NCBI RefSeq assembly: GCF_002099425.1
Contig: NW_018344332.1
Location: forward strand, 186,001-250,000
DNA: 64,000 nt
Origin: Phascolarctos cinereus
Lineage: Eukaryota > Chordata > Mammalia > Diprotodontia > Phascolarctidae
Direction of reading: 5' to 3'
Part shown: positions 1 to 10,185 of the stretch, in pieces
Position numbering within the stretch: position 1 is the stretch's first letter
How the letters are laid out: every line of letters starts with the position of its first letter
The notes under the pieces: model-generated
Database searches by the model: none
What the model was told of the DNA's origin: nothing
Seen by the model: only the letters and a program-made list of their open reading frames with translations
Made by a program: the position numbers and the translations under genes

Positions 1-130
1 CATCAGCGTCACAGGTACTAGCTTCCTCAGCCACACTTTTTCCCTCCATGGGCTTAAAAGGTTTGTCTGGATTGACAGACTGGTTGAGTGGTACTGGCCC
101 AAAGACTCATGCTACTTTAGACCCTCAGTA
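1..130. other. unassigned sequence
   Basis: I recognise no gene or repeat family here. The stretch is short, and the first clear similarity (L2) begins just after it. Confidence 0.4.
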
Positions 131-397
131 AAAGCCAAGATTGATCGTGTCACTCCCCCACTCAAGAAGACCGTGTCTCCCTCTTAAATACAAATTTGAA
201 CGTGTCTGTTTGGTATTTAAAACCCTGTCCCATCTGGTATTCCAGTCCATCTTTCCAAACCTGCCTCCCAATCACACCTTCCACACTCTCACCATTCTGG
301 CCCGACTTGTTCCAGATACATGATGTTCTATATCCTGCCTCCATACCAAGTGTGCTCTCTCTCCTCACATCTGCCTCTTGGAGCCTCTACCTCTTTT
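131..397 (+). repeat. L2 LINE fragment, left half
   Basis: The sequence resembles the L2 3' region, which runs from 'gtgtcactcccccactcaa' through a C-rich, poorly conserved part to 'gcctctacctctttt'. It is interrupted by the L1 at 398-851, and the L2-like sequence resumes on the other side. Assignment is by eye; family membership is fairly likely but the subfamily cannot be given. Confidence 0.5.
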
Positions 398-851
398 ACT
401 TTTTAAAAAAATTTTGTTTTCAGTTCCACATTCTCTCCCTCTATCCCCTCCCCTCCCCACTGAGAAAGCAAGAAATGATACCTATTATACATATAGAGTC
501 ATCCAAAACACTTTCACATTAGTCATGGGGGGTGGGGCGGAGAAGCAAGAAAAATGAAATGAAAAAATTGCTTCAATCTGCACTCAGAATCCATCAGTTC
601 TCTCTGGAGGATGAGAGTATTTTTCATAATGAGTCCTATGGAATTGTGATGGATCACTGGGTTGGTTGGAGTTACCAAGTCTTTCGAAGTTGATTATCAT
701 TACAATAACACCATTACTATGTGGATTGGTCTCATTCTGCTCACCTCACTTTGCATTAGTTCATACAAGTCTTCCCAGTTTCTCTGAAACCATTCCCCCC
801 TTGTCATTTTTTACAGCATAATTGTATCCCATCACAATCATACACCAGAAC
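398..851 (-). mobile_element. 5'-truncated L1 inserted in L2
   Basis: This is a marsupial L1 3' end in reverse orientation, starting with a T-rich (antisense poly-A) edge. It shares long phrases such as 'catcagttctctct' and 'cacttcactttgcattagttc'-like text with the other L1 3' ends in the window (2.1, 4.7, 15.4 and 44.8 kb). The flanks carry an identical 14-bp duplication, 'cctctacctctttt', at 384-397 and 852-865. This is the mark of L1-type target-primed insertion. Only the 3' untranslated region is present. Confidence 0.8.
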
Positions 852-1075
852 CCTCTACCTCTTTTCAAGGCTCAATTCAAGCACTGTCTCTTTCAAGAGG
901 TATTTTCACGCCTGCCCCCCCACCCAGCTCTTGGGAAGTCACATTGTATCTATCCTGCCAGTATCTTCTTGTGGCTGATGTGTCTACCACATTGTAACCA
1001 TTCCCAAGGGTCTAGGCCGGCCTCTCTGGGCTGGCTCCCTCTGCTATCTGCCCTCCCCAGAGAAGGACTCTAGCA
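852..1075 (+). repeat. L2 LINE fragment, right half
   Basis: This continues the L2 after the L1 insertion. The phrase 'aaggctcaattcaagcactg' matches the L2 segment that in better copies reads like 'aagcccagctcaaatgccac'. The end point is uncertain because similarity fades. Confidence 0.45.
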
Positions 1076-1530
1076 TTCTTTCCATTATACACAATCAGTC
1101 AACCACAATAATATACCATTCACCTTTTGAAAGAGTTTTTAATCAAGTCAATAAACATTTATTGAGGGTCTATTGTGTGCCAGGGACTGTCCTATGACCT
1201 GCGACCCTGCCCTCACAGAGCTTACAATCTGACAAATAACATTTTGTAAATTATTGATATCTCTAGTTTCTACATTACCAGTTTTCCCCCCTATGTTCCT
1301 CTACTCTTCTTCACAGAAAGCCTCTCTTGGAACAATGATTGTTTTTCGAAGAAGAGGTTTAACTTCTCAAGCTCTAAAAAGTTACATGCAAATGAGCTAT
1401 GGTTCCATAGCTTTCAGCCTTCATGTACTTCTCTGTACTCTGTTCTCTGCACAGTTCTCCTACTAGCCTGGGTCTCACATTTAACACAAAACTTCTTTAC
1501 ACATGAATTCTAACGCTTTTTCGCACACAA
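1076..1530. other. non-coding, with an old repeat fragment at 1141-1235
   Basis: Bases 1141-1235 read 'aacatttattgagggtctat' and then a 'tgtgccagggactgtcct' block ending in 'agagcttacaatctgac'. This is a dispersed old mammalian repeat seen again near 7.4, 18.6, 22.6, 42.0 and 50.1 kb. I could not name its family. The rest, up to the RPL23A copy, shows nothing recognisable. Confidence 0.4.
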
Positions 1531-2019
1531 AAGTTTTTTTTTTCTTTTTACTGGAAAACTTGTAGGTGGAGTGGGATAGCTGCACACAGGTTAGATGAAT
1601 CCAATTTTGTTGGCAACATCTAAAGCATCATAGTCTTGAGCAAGTCAGACACGGGCCTTCTTCTCTCCATCAGGCCAGATCTGTGTATTGGCCCTGGTCA
1701 CCTCTATGTCATACAGCTTCTTCACCACCTGCTGGATCTGAGACTTGTTGGCCTTGATGTCTACAATGAAGACGAGCATGTTGTTGTCCTCAATCTTCTT
1801 CATAGCAGACTCAGTGGTCAATGGAAACTGACTCCCAGGGGCACTTTTTCAAGGGATTTGGGCTGCCATCGAAGTCTTGGTGTCTTGGAAGGTGGGGGAT
1901 GTTCCAATCTTCTTTTTGTGGCTACAGACACCCTTCAGTGTCTTGGACTTGGCTTCTGTCTTGGGGGGGTGGTTAACCACTTCCTTCTTCACTTTTGGTG
2001 CCATTTAGGGGGAAAGGCA
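1531..2019 (-). pseudogene. RPL23A: RPL23A processed pseudogene
   Basis: This is a retrocopy of the mRNA for large-subunit ribosomal protein uL23 (RPL23A). Reading the minus strand from the ATG at 2004-2002 gives MAPKVKKEVV, then a lysine-rich stretch with SHKKKIGTSPTF. After lost and shifted bases the most typical block follows: [28 protein letters not shown], then [18 protein letters not shown] and DYDALDVANKIGFI before the stop at 1593-1591. An in-frame TGA at 1647-1645 sits where the family reads VRLAPDYDALD. The copy is also shortened in the N-terminal half, so it cannot make the protein. There are no introns. A poly-A tail follows (T run at 1533-1543), with a short matching 'caaaag' flank on each side, as expected for an L1-driven retrocopy. 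No promoter evidence. Confidence 0.93.
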
Positions 2020-2109
2020 AAAGTTTCTTTTCATAATCAAACCATTTACATAAATAGGGGCAGTACTTTATATCCTTCACAGGTTCATATAATCCTTTCC
2101 CTTCACTGA

Positions 2110-4668
2110 AAAGTTCATTTTCTTCCTCTTTCTTTTTAAAATTATTTATTTTAACTAAATTCTCTCCCTCCCTCCCACAACTCCCCCCTCCCGCCACAGA
2201 GAAAGCAAGTCGAATGATACCCATTGTACATGTGAAATCATGCAAAACAGATTTCCATATTCGCATATTGTCTAAAAAAGCAAGAAAGTGACACTTCAAT
2301 TTGCACACAGAGTTCATCAGTTCTCTCTCTGCAGGTAGATAGTATTTTTTTTTTATCATGAGTCCTTTGGAATTGTCTTGTGCTGATCAGAGTAGACAAA
2401 CCTTTCACTGTTGATCATTGAACAATATTGCTGTTACTGTGCACAATGATGTCCTAGTTCTCACTTCACTTTGCATCAGTTCATGTAGAACTTGCCATGT
2501 TTTTTTTTCTGAAACCATCCCCCTCATCATTTCTTATAGCACAGTAGTATTTCATCACAATCATATGCCACAACTTGTTCAGCCATTCCCCAGTCAATAA
2601 GCATCCCCTCAATTTCTAATTCTTTGCCACCACAGAAAAAAAAAGTTGCTAAGAATATTTCTTCTGTGTATAGCTCCTTTTCCTTTTCCTTTGATCTCTT
2701 TGGGGTACAGATCTAGTAGTGGTATTGCTGAGTCAAAAGGTACACATAGTTTTATAGCCCTTTGGGCATAGTTCCAAATTGTTCTACGGAATGATTGGAC
2801 TAGTTCATAACTCCATCAACAGTTTATTAATGTATCTATTTTCCCTCAACCCTTCTAGCATTTGTCATTTGTCTAGCAATTGTGATTTGGTACCTCAGAG
2901 TTGTTTTAATTTTCATTTTCTTTGAGTAATTATTGAGAGCATTTTTTCACATGACTATAGATAATTTTGATTTCTTCTTCTGAAAGCTGCATGTTAATAT
3001 CCCTTGATCATTTATCAATGGGGGAATGGCTATTATTTTTATAAATCTAACTCAGTTCTCTCTATATTTGAGAAGTGAAGACTTTATCAGAGAAACTGGC
3101 TATAAACATTTTTTTCTTATATTACTTCACTGTCTATGGTACCTTTTAGCATAATGCTGTTTCCCTGATTATCCCTTTTAATTAGGTCTATATATTTTTT
3201 TGTTTTTGCTTTATCTGATACCACTATTGCTACCCCTTTCTTTTTTATTTTAGCTGAAACATATCAGATTCTGCTCCAGCCCTTTATTTTAATTCTGTAT
3301 GTGTCTTCTTTCTGTTCATTTGTGGCTCTTACAAAGAATATATTGTTGGATTCTAGTTTCTAATCCATTCTACTATCTGCTTCTATTTTATGGCTGAGCT
3401 CATCCTATTTATATTCAGTTATGATTTCTAATTGTGTATTTCCCTCCACCCTATTTTCTCATGTTTATCCTTCTCTCTCTTTCTATCCTGTCCCTCCTCA
3501 CAAGTCTGTGTTGCTTCTAACCACCAACTCCCTTAATCTATCCTCCCTTTTATCATCCCCCTCCCCAGTCTCTTATCCCCTTCTCTTCCTATTTCCCTAT
3601 TGAGTCAAATAGATTTCTATACCCAATTGAAATTGTAAATATATATTCTTCCCTCTTTGAACCAATTCTGATGAGAGTGAGGTTCAAGCATTGTTCCACT
3701 CCCTGCACCAATTTTATCCTCTGCTGTAACCAAGCTCTTCCTTGAATGTCTCTTTTTTTGTGAGAAAATTTTTTCTACCTCTCCCTTCCCCCTTTTCCCC
3801 AGTGCATTACTCTTTCTCACCCCTTAATGTTTTGGGGGAGGGAGATAATTCCAACATAATTGACTCACTCATGCCTATGTTGTCTCTTGTTGACTATATC
3901 TATGTTAACTCCTACTAACTGTGTTAAAAATAATAAAGTTCTTGGGAATTACACTTGTCATTTTCTCATATAGGAATGCAAATAGTTTAACTTTATCAAA
4001 TCCTTTATGATTGCTCTTTCACAGTTACCTTTTTATGCTTCTCTCTAGTGTTGTGTTTGAATGTCATATTTTACATTCAGCTCTGGTCTTTTCATTAAGG
4101 ATGTAATCCTCACTGCCTTGTCTTCCAGAATGTCACCTTCCAAGCCCTCCACGCCTTTCACATGTGCACTGTTAAATCATGTGTGATCCTGACTGTGGCT
4201 ACATGATGTTTGAATTGTTCCTTTTTGGTTACTTGCAATATATTCTCCCTGACCTCAGAGCTCTGGAATTTGGCTATAGTATTCTTGGGAGTTTCCATTT
4301 TGGGATCTCTTTCAGGAAGTTAATGATGGATTCTTTCAACTTCTATTTTACCCTCTGGATCTAAGATATTGAGGCAGCTTTCCTTTGTAATTTCTTGAAA
4401 TATGATATCTAGGCTCTTCTTTTATCACGGCTTTTAGGTAAGCCTTTCAGATAGTTTGATGATTCTTAAGTTGTCTCCCCTTGAAATATTTTACAGGTCA
4501 ATTGTTTTTCTGATGAGATATTTCACATTTTCTTCTATTTTTTCATTCTTTGGATTTTGTTTTATTGTTTCTTGTTATCTCATAAAGTAATTAGCTTCCA
4601 CCTGCCTAATTTTAATTTTTAAGGATTGATTTTCCTCAGTGAGCTTTTGTATCTCTTTTTCCATTTGG
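2110..4668 (-). mobile_element. HAL1-like (half-L1) element, 3' part
   Basis: On the minus strand, the ORF1-like region at about 3.9-4.67 kb is followed by roughly 900 bases of non-coding, purine-rich sequence on that strand. ORF2 C-terminal and 3'-UTR sequence then continues to the A-rich tail near 2125. No endonuclease-type ORF2 start is visible after ORF1. That layout, ORF1 without a full ORF2, is the half-L1 design known from marsupials and other mammals. The 3' section shares phrases with ordinary L1 ends in this window, for example 'tttatagccctttgggcata'. The element continues 5' at 5488-6454 and beyond, beyond a nested L1. It carries many stops and is inactive. HAL1 versus a deleted L1 is an inference. 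Confidence 0.55.
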
Positions 4669-4680
4669 CCTAATCTGCTT

Positions 4681-5487
4681 TATTATTATTATTATTAATT
4701 ATTATTATTATTATTACTTTATTTTATCAACAATCACTTCCATAAACTTTTGAGTTTTATATTTTTCTCCCCCTCCCTCCCAAAGATGGTGCACAATCTA
4801 ATATAGGCTATACATATACATTCCTATTAAACATATTTTCAACAGTAGTCATGTTGTAAGGAAGAATTAGAATCAATAGGAGGAACCACCAGAAAGAGGA
4901 AACAAAACAAAACAGAATAAAAAAATAGCAAATAGTATGCTTCAATATGCATTCAAACTCCATAGCTCTTTCTTTGAATGTGGATAGCATTTTCCATCAT
5001 GAGACCTTTGGAGATATCTTAGATCCTTGCATTACTGAGAAGGGTTAAGTCTATCAACATTAGTCATCACACAATGTGGCTGTTACTGTGTACAATGTTC
5101 TCCTGGTTCTGCCCACTTCACTCAGCATCAGTCCACACAAGTCTTTCCAGGTTTTTCTGAAGTCTGTCTGCTCATCATTTCTTATAGCACAATAATATTC
5201 CATTACATTCATATACCACAGCTTGTTCAGCCCATTCCCCAATTGAGAGGCTTCCCCTCAATTTCCAATTCTTTGCCACCACAAAAAGAGTTGCTATAAA
5301 TATTTTTATACATGTCAGTCCTTTTCCTATTTTTATGATCTCTTTGGGATAAAGTCCTAGAAGAACTATTGCTAGGTCAAAGGGTATGCACATTTTTATA
5401 GCCCTTTGGGCATAGTTCCAAATTGCTCTCCAAAATGGTTGGATCATTTCATAACTCCACCAACAATGCATTAGTGTTCCAATTTTC
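4681..5487 (-). mobile_element. 5'-truncated L1 nested in the HAL1-like element
   Basis: This L1 has a (TTA)n-rich tail edge at 4681-4727, then 3' UTR, then the end of ORF2. Minus-strand reading shows MHCWWSYEMIQPFWRAIWNY, a run of residues with IPFDLAIVLLGLYPKE, and VAKNWK. This is the typical L1 ORF2 C-terminal block (compare HCWWECKLVQPLWKTVW and PAIPLLGIYPK in human L1). The flanks carry near-identical 12-bp repeats, 'cctaatctgctt' at 4669-4680 and 'cctactctgctt' at 5488-5499, which fits a target-site duplication inside ORF1 of the host element. Confidence 0.8.
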
Positions 5488-6454
5488 CCTACTCTGCTTT
5501 TTAAGGAGTTCTTTTCTTCAGTGAATTTTGTTTTACCCGTAGCCAGTTCTACTTTGTAAAGTGTTATTTCCTTCAGTATTTTTGTGCTTTTCAAATTTTT
5601 GCCAAGCTGTAATTTTCTTTTCACATTTTTCTTACATCACTCTCACCCCCCCCAATTTTTCCTTTAGCACTCTCATCTTTTCTTTAAATCTTCCAGGAAT
5701 TCTTGTTGGACTTGGGCCCAATTTGCACTTTTCTTTGAGGCTTTGCTTATAGCTGTTTTCACATTGTTGTCTTCTGAGTTTATGTCTTCGTCTTCCTTGT
5801 CACCTTAGTAGCTTTTTATAGCCAAGTTTTTTTTTTCCCTTTGGTCATTTTCCAGTCTATTTCTTGATTTTGACCTTTATGTTAAAGTTGGGTTCTGTTC
5901 ACCTGGGGGGTGGGGAGGCACTGTCCCAAGCTTCAACCTTTTTCATGCTGGAAGTCTTCAAGTTTTAGGAACTTCCTAGGTGGTAGGATCCCTGGAGAGG
6001 TGTGATCATTGCTCTCTGGGTCTGTACTCTGGGATTTGCCCAAGAAGGCCCCTGCTCCCTTGCTGCCACAAGCGCTACCATTCCTTTTGCCCTTGGACCT
6101 GTGATCTGGGGCTCTGCTCCCTTGTGACTGACCACAAATGCCCCCTCCACTGTGGAACTGTGACCCAGATCTACATATGGTCAATAGTTGCCAATCAGTA
6201 CGAGCTGCACCTAGTGCCAATGAAGGGTTCCCTGTAATCTCTTTCTGACCAGCTGTCTGACACCACCCCTTATTGCCTCTGGGCTGAGAGCTGCCAAAGC
6301 TGTTGCTGTGGTGGCTGCTGCAGCCATCGGATATGTACCTGGACAGACCTCTGGCCCAGTGCCACAGACCTCTCCTCTGGACGTCCTAAGTTGTCTCAGG
6401 CTGGAAAATTTCTCATCCTGACCTTTAGTTGGTTCTGCCACTCCAAAACTTGAT
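5488..6454 (-). mobile_element. HAL1-like element, ORF1 coiled coil and 5' UTR
   Basis: Minus-strand reading near 5500-5640 gives LKEITLYKVELATGKTKFTEEKNSLKSR with its upstream KLQLGKNLKSTKI. This matches the coiled-coil segment of L1 ORF1p, where related copies read ITAYKADLATKENSITEKN. Upstream (5.9-6.45 kb) lies a GC-richer leader with no long ORF, as expected for an L1-type 5' UTR. The element therefore reaches close to its 5' end, which is uncommon for LINEs in this window. A SINE splits the leader at 6469-6717. Confidence 0.55.
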
Positions 6455-6468
6455 TTGAGGTGTTATTT

Positions 6469-6487
6469 ATTTTTTTTAAATTTCTTT

Positions 6488-6583
<96 letters not shown>

Positions 6584-6717
6584 GGCTAGGCAGTGGGGTT
6601 AAGTGACTTGCCCAGGGTCACACAGCTAGTAAGTGTTATGTATCTGAGGCCAGATTTGAACTCAGGTCCTCCTGAATCCAGGGCCGGTGCTCTATCCACT
6701 GCACCACCTAGCTCCCC
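6469..6717 (-). mobile_element. short tRNA-derived SINE (WSINE1-like) with (CTTT)n tail
   Basis: In reverse orientation the SINE reads from a tail of about 25 CTTT units (6482-6582) into 'aagtgacttgcccagggtca', 'gatttgaactcaggtcct' (B-box region) and 'tctatccactgcaccaccta' (A-box end). The host sequence is duplicated on both sides: 'ttgaggtgttattt' at 6455-6468 and 'ttgagatgttattt' at 6718-6731 (13 of 14 match). This proves insertion into the HAL1-like leader. Confidence 0.85.
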
Positions 6718-6834
6718 TTGAGATGTTATTTCAAAGTCGTTTGGAAGGGAATGTTTAGAAAGTTCAGCTGGCATGCTCCCTTTAATCCACCATCCCCAAC
6801 CCTTTTCAACAACCAAACCAGAAAGGGTCAGAAG
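6718..6834 (-). mobile_element. remaining leader of the HAL1-like element
   Basis: This sequence follows directly from the target duplication of the SINE and so continues the interrupted leader. Its outer end is not marked by a recognisable boundary. Confidence 0.35.
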
Positions 6835-6960
6835 CTTGTATTATCTTTACGTTTCTGTCAATATGGAAAAGTAAGGCCCAGAGAGATTGAAGTGACTTGT
6901 CCAAGATCACAAAGTGGGATTTGAACTCAGGTCCTCAGACTCACCTTCAGCACCTTTAAC
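6835..6960 (-). repeat. MIR-type CORE-SINE remnant
   Basis: The text 'aaggcccagagagattgaag' followed by 'tgacttgtccaagatcaca' and 'ggatttgaactcaggtcct' is the reverse-strand tRNA-related half of a MIR/MIR3 element. It is old and diverged. Confidence 0.65.
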
Positions 6961-7564
6961 ACTAACATAAAGGACAATGGATGGCAGCCCCTATTTTGAC
7001 CCTCCCTGCAACATTTCCTCTGTTTCCCTGGCAAGGAAAAAACAGCCTTAAAATCACAAGCAGGTCACCCCCTTGCCCCTCTTAAAATTGATTCTACCAC
7101 TAATTAGGATGGTCCCCAAGGTCATGAGCTAGCTAACCCAGGAATTGCCCTTGTCTCACCCACAACACTCAGCAACTAGGATTTTACCTTTCCTCTGCAG
7201 GAGCACCACCTGGTGGCAAGAAGAGATAACTCCACACCTCCCAAATGGTACTAGGGTAGTGTGTCATGGTCAACAGGAAGCTGAACTCAGTCACAGTCAA
7301 GATGTGGGTTCAAATGTGTCTCTGACACGTTCTGGCTTTGGGACCTGGGGAGAGTCACTTACCAGGTAGTCAAGTCAAACCACCAAGCATTTGTTAAGCA
7401 CTTTCCACATGCTGGCTGCTGTCCTAGGTGCTGGGTGTAGCCAAAGGAAAAACCATCCCTGCCAACAAGGAGCTTTCACTTATATGGGGGTGGGGTTGCA
7501 CTGGGAAAGGCCAAAAAGTCAGAATCCAAGCCAGGAGTAGAAGTGAAAGATGGCTAACCTGATA
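6961..7564. other. non-coding, old repeat fragment at 7375-7490
   Basis: There is no gene. Bases 7375-7490 carry the dispersed 'aagcatttgttaagcacttt', 'ctgtcctaggtgctggg', 'aaggagcttt' block also found at 1141 and 50.1 kb. The remainder shows nothing recognisable. Confidence 0.4.
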
Positions 7565-8490
7565 CCTTCCTCAGAAATATGGGCTCCAGAAATTGGAATG
7601 CTAATGCATTGTTGGTAGAGTTGTGAACTGATCTAACCATTCTGGAGAGCAGTTTGGAGCTATGCCTATAAAACTGTGCATGCCCTTTGACCCAGCAATA
7701 CCACTTCTAGGGTTATATCTCAAAGAGATCATAAAAATGGGAAAAGTGACCCAAATATACAAAAATATTTATAGCAGCAATTTGTGTGGTGGCAAAGAAT
7801 TGGAAATTTTGGGGATGCCCATCAACTGGGGAATGTGGTATATGAATGTGATGGAATACTATTGTTCCACAAGAAATGATGAGCAGAGGGCAGCTAGGTG
7901 GTGCACTGGATAGAGCTCTGGCCTTGGAGTCAGGAGGACCCGATTTCAAATCTGGCCTCAGATACTTGACACTTACTAGCCGTGTAACCCTAGGCAAGCC
8001 ATTTAACTCTATTGCCTAGTCAAAAAGAAAAGAAATTATGACGAGCAGAATTCAGAAAAACCCGGAAAGACTTGCATGAACTGATGCTGAGTGAAGCGAG
8101 CAGAACCAGCAGAACATTGTAAACAGTAACAGCAACATTGTGTGATAACTGATTTTGATAGACTTAGCCCTTCTCAGCAATGCAAGGATCTAAGACAACT
8201 TCAAAGGCCTCATGCTGGAAAATGCTGTTCATATCCAGAGAAAGAACTATGGAGTTTGAATGTAGATGGAAGCATATTGTCTCTTTCTTTTGCTGTTGTT
8301 TCTTCTTTCTTCGTGGTTTCTCCCATTGGTTCTAATTCTTCTTTACAGTAGGACTGATGTGAAAATGTTTAATATGACTATATATGTATAGTTTACATCG
8401 AATTGCACGCCATCTCGGGGAGGGGGGAAGGGAGGGAGAAGAGAAAATTTGGAACTCAAAAATCTTATGGAAATAAATGTTAAAATCTCT
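7565..8490 (+). mobile_element. 5'-truncated L1 (ORF2 end and 3' UTR)
   Basis: Forward translation of 7662-7886 gives MPIKLCMPFDPAIPLLGLYL, then FDP-block text through KELEILGMPINWG and YMNVMEYYCSTRNDE, the L1 ORF2 C-terminus. The 3' UTR follows 8031 with 'tgagtgaagcgagcagaacc', 'aaagaactatggagtttgaa' and a terminal G-rich run before 'aaataaatgttaaaa'. A SINE interrupts it at 7888-8030. Confidence 0.85.
7888..8030 (+). mobile_element. WSINE1-like SINE nested in L1
   Basis: This short tRNA-derived SINE runs from 'gggcagctaggtggtgca' through 'ggagtcaggaggaccc' and 'ggcaagccatttaactc' to a short A/G-rich tail. Matching host bases flank it, 'aagaaatgatgagcaga' ending at 7887 and 'aagaaattatgacgagcaga' ending at 8049. 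It therefore entered an already resident L1. Confidence 0.88.
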
Positions 8491-8829
8491 TCCCGATTCC
8501 TGCAGAGGGCGCTACTGACCCAGAGAGGCAGCCAGCTGGGTCAGACTTAGGGAAGATTCTTTCCCTCAAAAGCATCTTGGGAACATGAACTTGTCTATAG
8601 AGGGCTCCTGGTCAGCTGGGGTCCTTTCAGACCCGGAGTCACAACCTTGTCGGCCTCTTGAACCCTCCCGCCATATTCCATCCATTGCCAGCCCTGCCCA
8701 TTCTACCATCAGAACATCACCGGCACCCCCTCCTCTCCACTCACACAACTGGAGCCTCACCTTCTGGCTGGGACTATTACAAATCTCCCTGCTTCTGGTT
8801 TACTCCACCTCCAACCCAACCTTCACACA
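8491..8829. other. unassigned unique-looking sequence
   Basis: I see no gene, and no repeat that I can name. Open frames here are short and lack codon bias or motifs. Confidence 0.4.
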
Positions 8830-9115
8830 GTTGTCTAATTAATATTTCTAAGACACAGGTATGAGTACGTCACTGACCTAAAAAAACCTTCAATAGCTGC
8901 AAACTGCCTCTTGGGTAAAGTATACACTCTTCAGCCTTACATTTACAGCCCTTCACAATGTAGCTCCAAATTTTCAAAGTATTCCCCTGGGGTTAACTGC
9001 TTTCCACTCAAACTGACCTGCTAGTCCTTCCCCAAGTCTGACATTCCAGCCAGGCCCCCCCCCATATCCTGCCACAACCTATACCCCAAGACAGAGATGA
9101 ACATCAATCATCTCC
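8830..9115 (+). repeat. L2 LINE fragment
   Basis: The order 'tctaagacacaggtatga', 'gtcactgacct', 'ttcaatagctgcaaactgcc' and 'cccttcacaatgtagctcca' follows the L2 3' region (tctgatcatgtcact, ctcctt..tggctccc, cccttcacaatctggc in consensus). Confidence 0.65.
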
Positions 9116-10185
9116 TTGAGTGTCCTGTAAGGCTGCGTCAAGTGCTCCCAGCTACGGGAAGCTCGACCTTCTCATCCTCGGGGGCTCCTGTTCCTTCCCT
9201 CCTCATACTATCTTACAGGTGCATCCCCAACCAAAAGTCGGCTCTGTGAGGCCATCCACTCTTCCATCTCCATATCTGTGCCCAAGGAGGCCAGGAATCC
9301 ACATTTACTGATCTGGTCTGAACTACAAAGCCTTCACAACTCTTCGCTGCTCCCAGCTGACCCCACCGAGTCCTTCAGCTAGCCCTCTCCAGCCGGCCCT
9401 CCACCGTTCTGTCAGCCCTCCTGCTGACATGATTAGCAGCCCAGGGAATGATGAGAAGTCTGTCTGTTCTTGAGATCACTACGCTGGCTCTCAGGGGGCC
9501 TTCCTCTTTCAGGCACCTCTATAAGCCAGGCTGGCTGTCCTAGGCTGCTCGGGCCCTCTTTTCTGCAGTGAGGCCTGGACCAAGTCTGCCATGGTCATTC
9601 AGATTGCGGACAGAGGGCCCAGGACGCCAATATGCAGGTCCCTGGGGCCTGACCGCAGACTTGGCCGGACACAAGTGGTGAACCAGGCCAGTCCAGCGGC
9701 TGCCCTTTGGGATACTTCTCCCAAGGGGGGGATGCTTCACCTAATTAAGCCAATTCACTAATTACTTTGATTTCCCCCAGTCACAAGTGCAGACCACTTT
9801 AACATTCGTTTTAAAAAGCATTTGGGTCCCCATTCGCTGCCAGCCTCCCTCCAGGGAGCGATGTGATGTGGGTTAGACGCGTGCAATGAGCAGACCAGGT
9901 TCCCATAGTCAGGTGTGAAAGACACAGACTCGAAGGGGAAAAAAACATTAAAAAAACAAAGTGAGAAACAGCGAGTTTCCATTCAGACTCCATCAGTTCT
10001 TTCTCTGGAAGCAGATAACATTTTCACCAGGGGTTCTTAATGTTGTTTATATTTTTATCATTATATTTCAACTATCTTCATCATCACTGGCCCCATTCCA
10101 ACCATCAGGAAGCCCTGGGTTCGAATCCTCCAGTCCTCAGCCACAGGAGCCTGAGCTGCCTCAGTTTGCTCCTCTATGAAACGTG
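9116..10185. other. non-coding, with L1 and CORE-SINE fragments
   Basis: There is no gene. An L1 3'-UTR scrap in reverse orientation lies at about 9945-10025 ('ttccattcagactccatcag', 'ggaagcagataacatttt'). A CORE-SINE scrap in forward orientation lies at 10100-10185 ('gggttcgaatcc', 'gcctcagtttgctcctctat'). The 9.1-9.9 kb part is GC-rich and unassigned. Confidence 0.45.

Noticed and set aside
6588-6717. tRNA gene
   Set aside because: The A- and B-box-like sequences belong to SINE heads. They are diverged, followed by SINE bodies, and cannot fold as tRNA.
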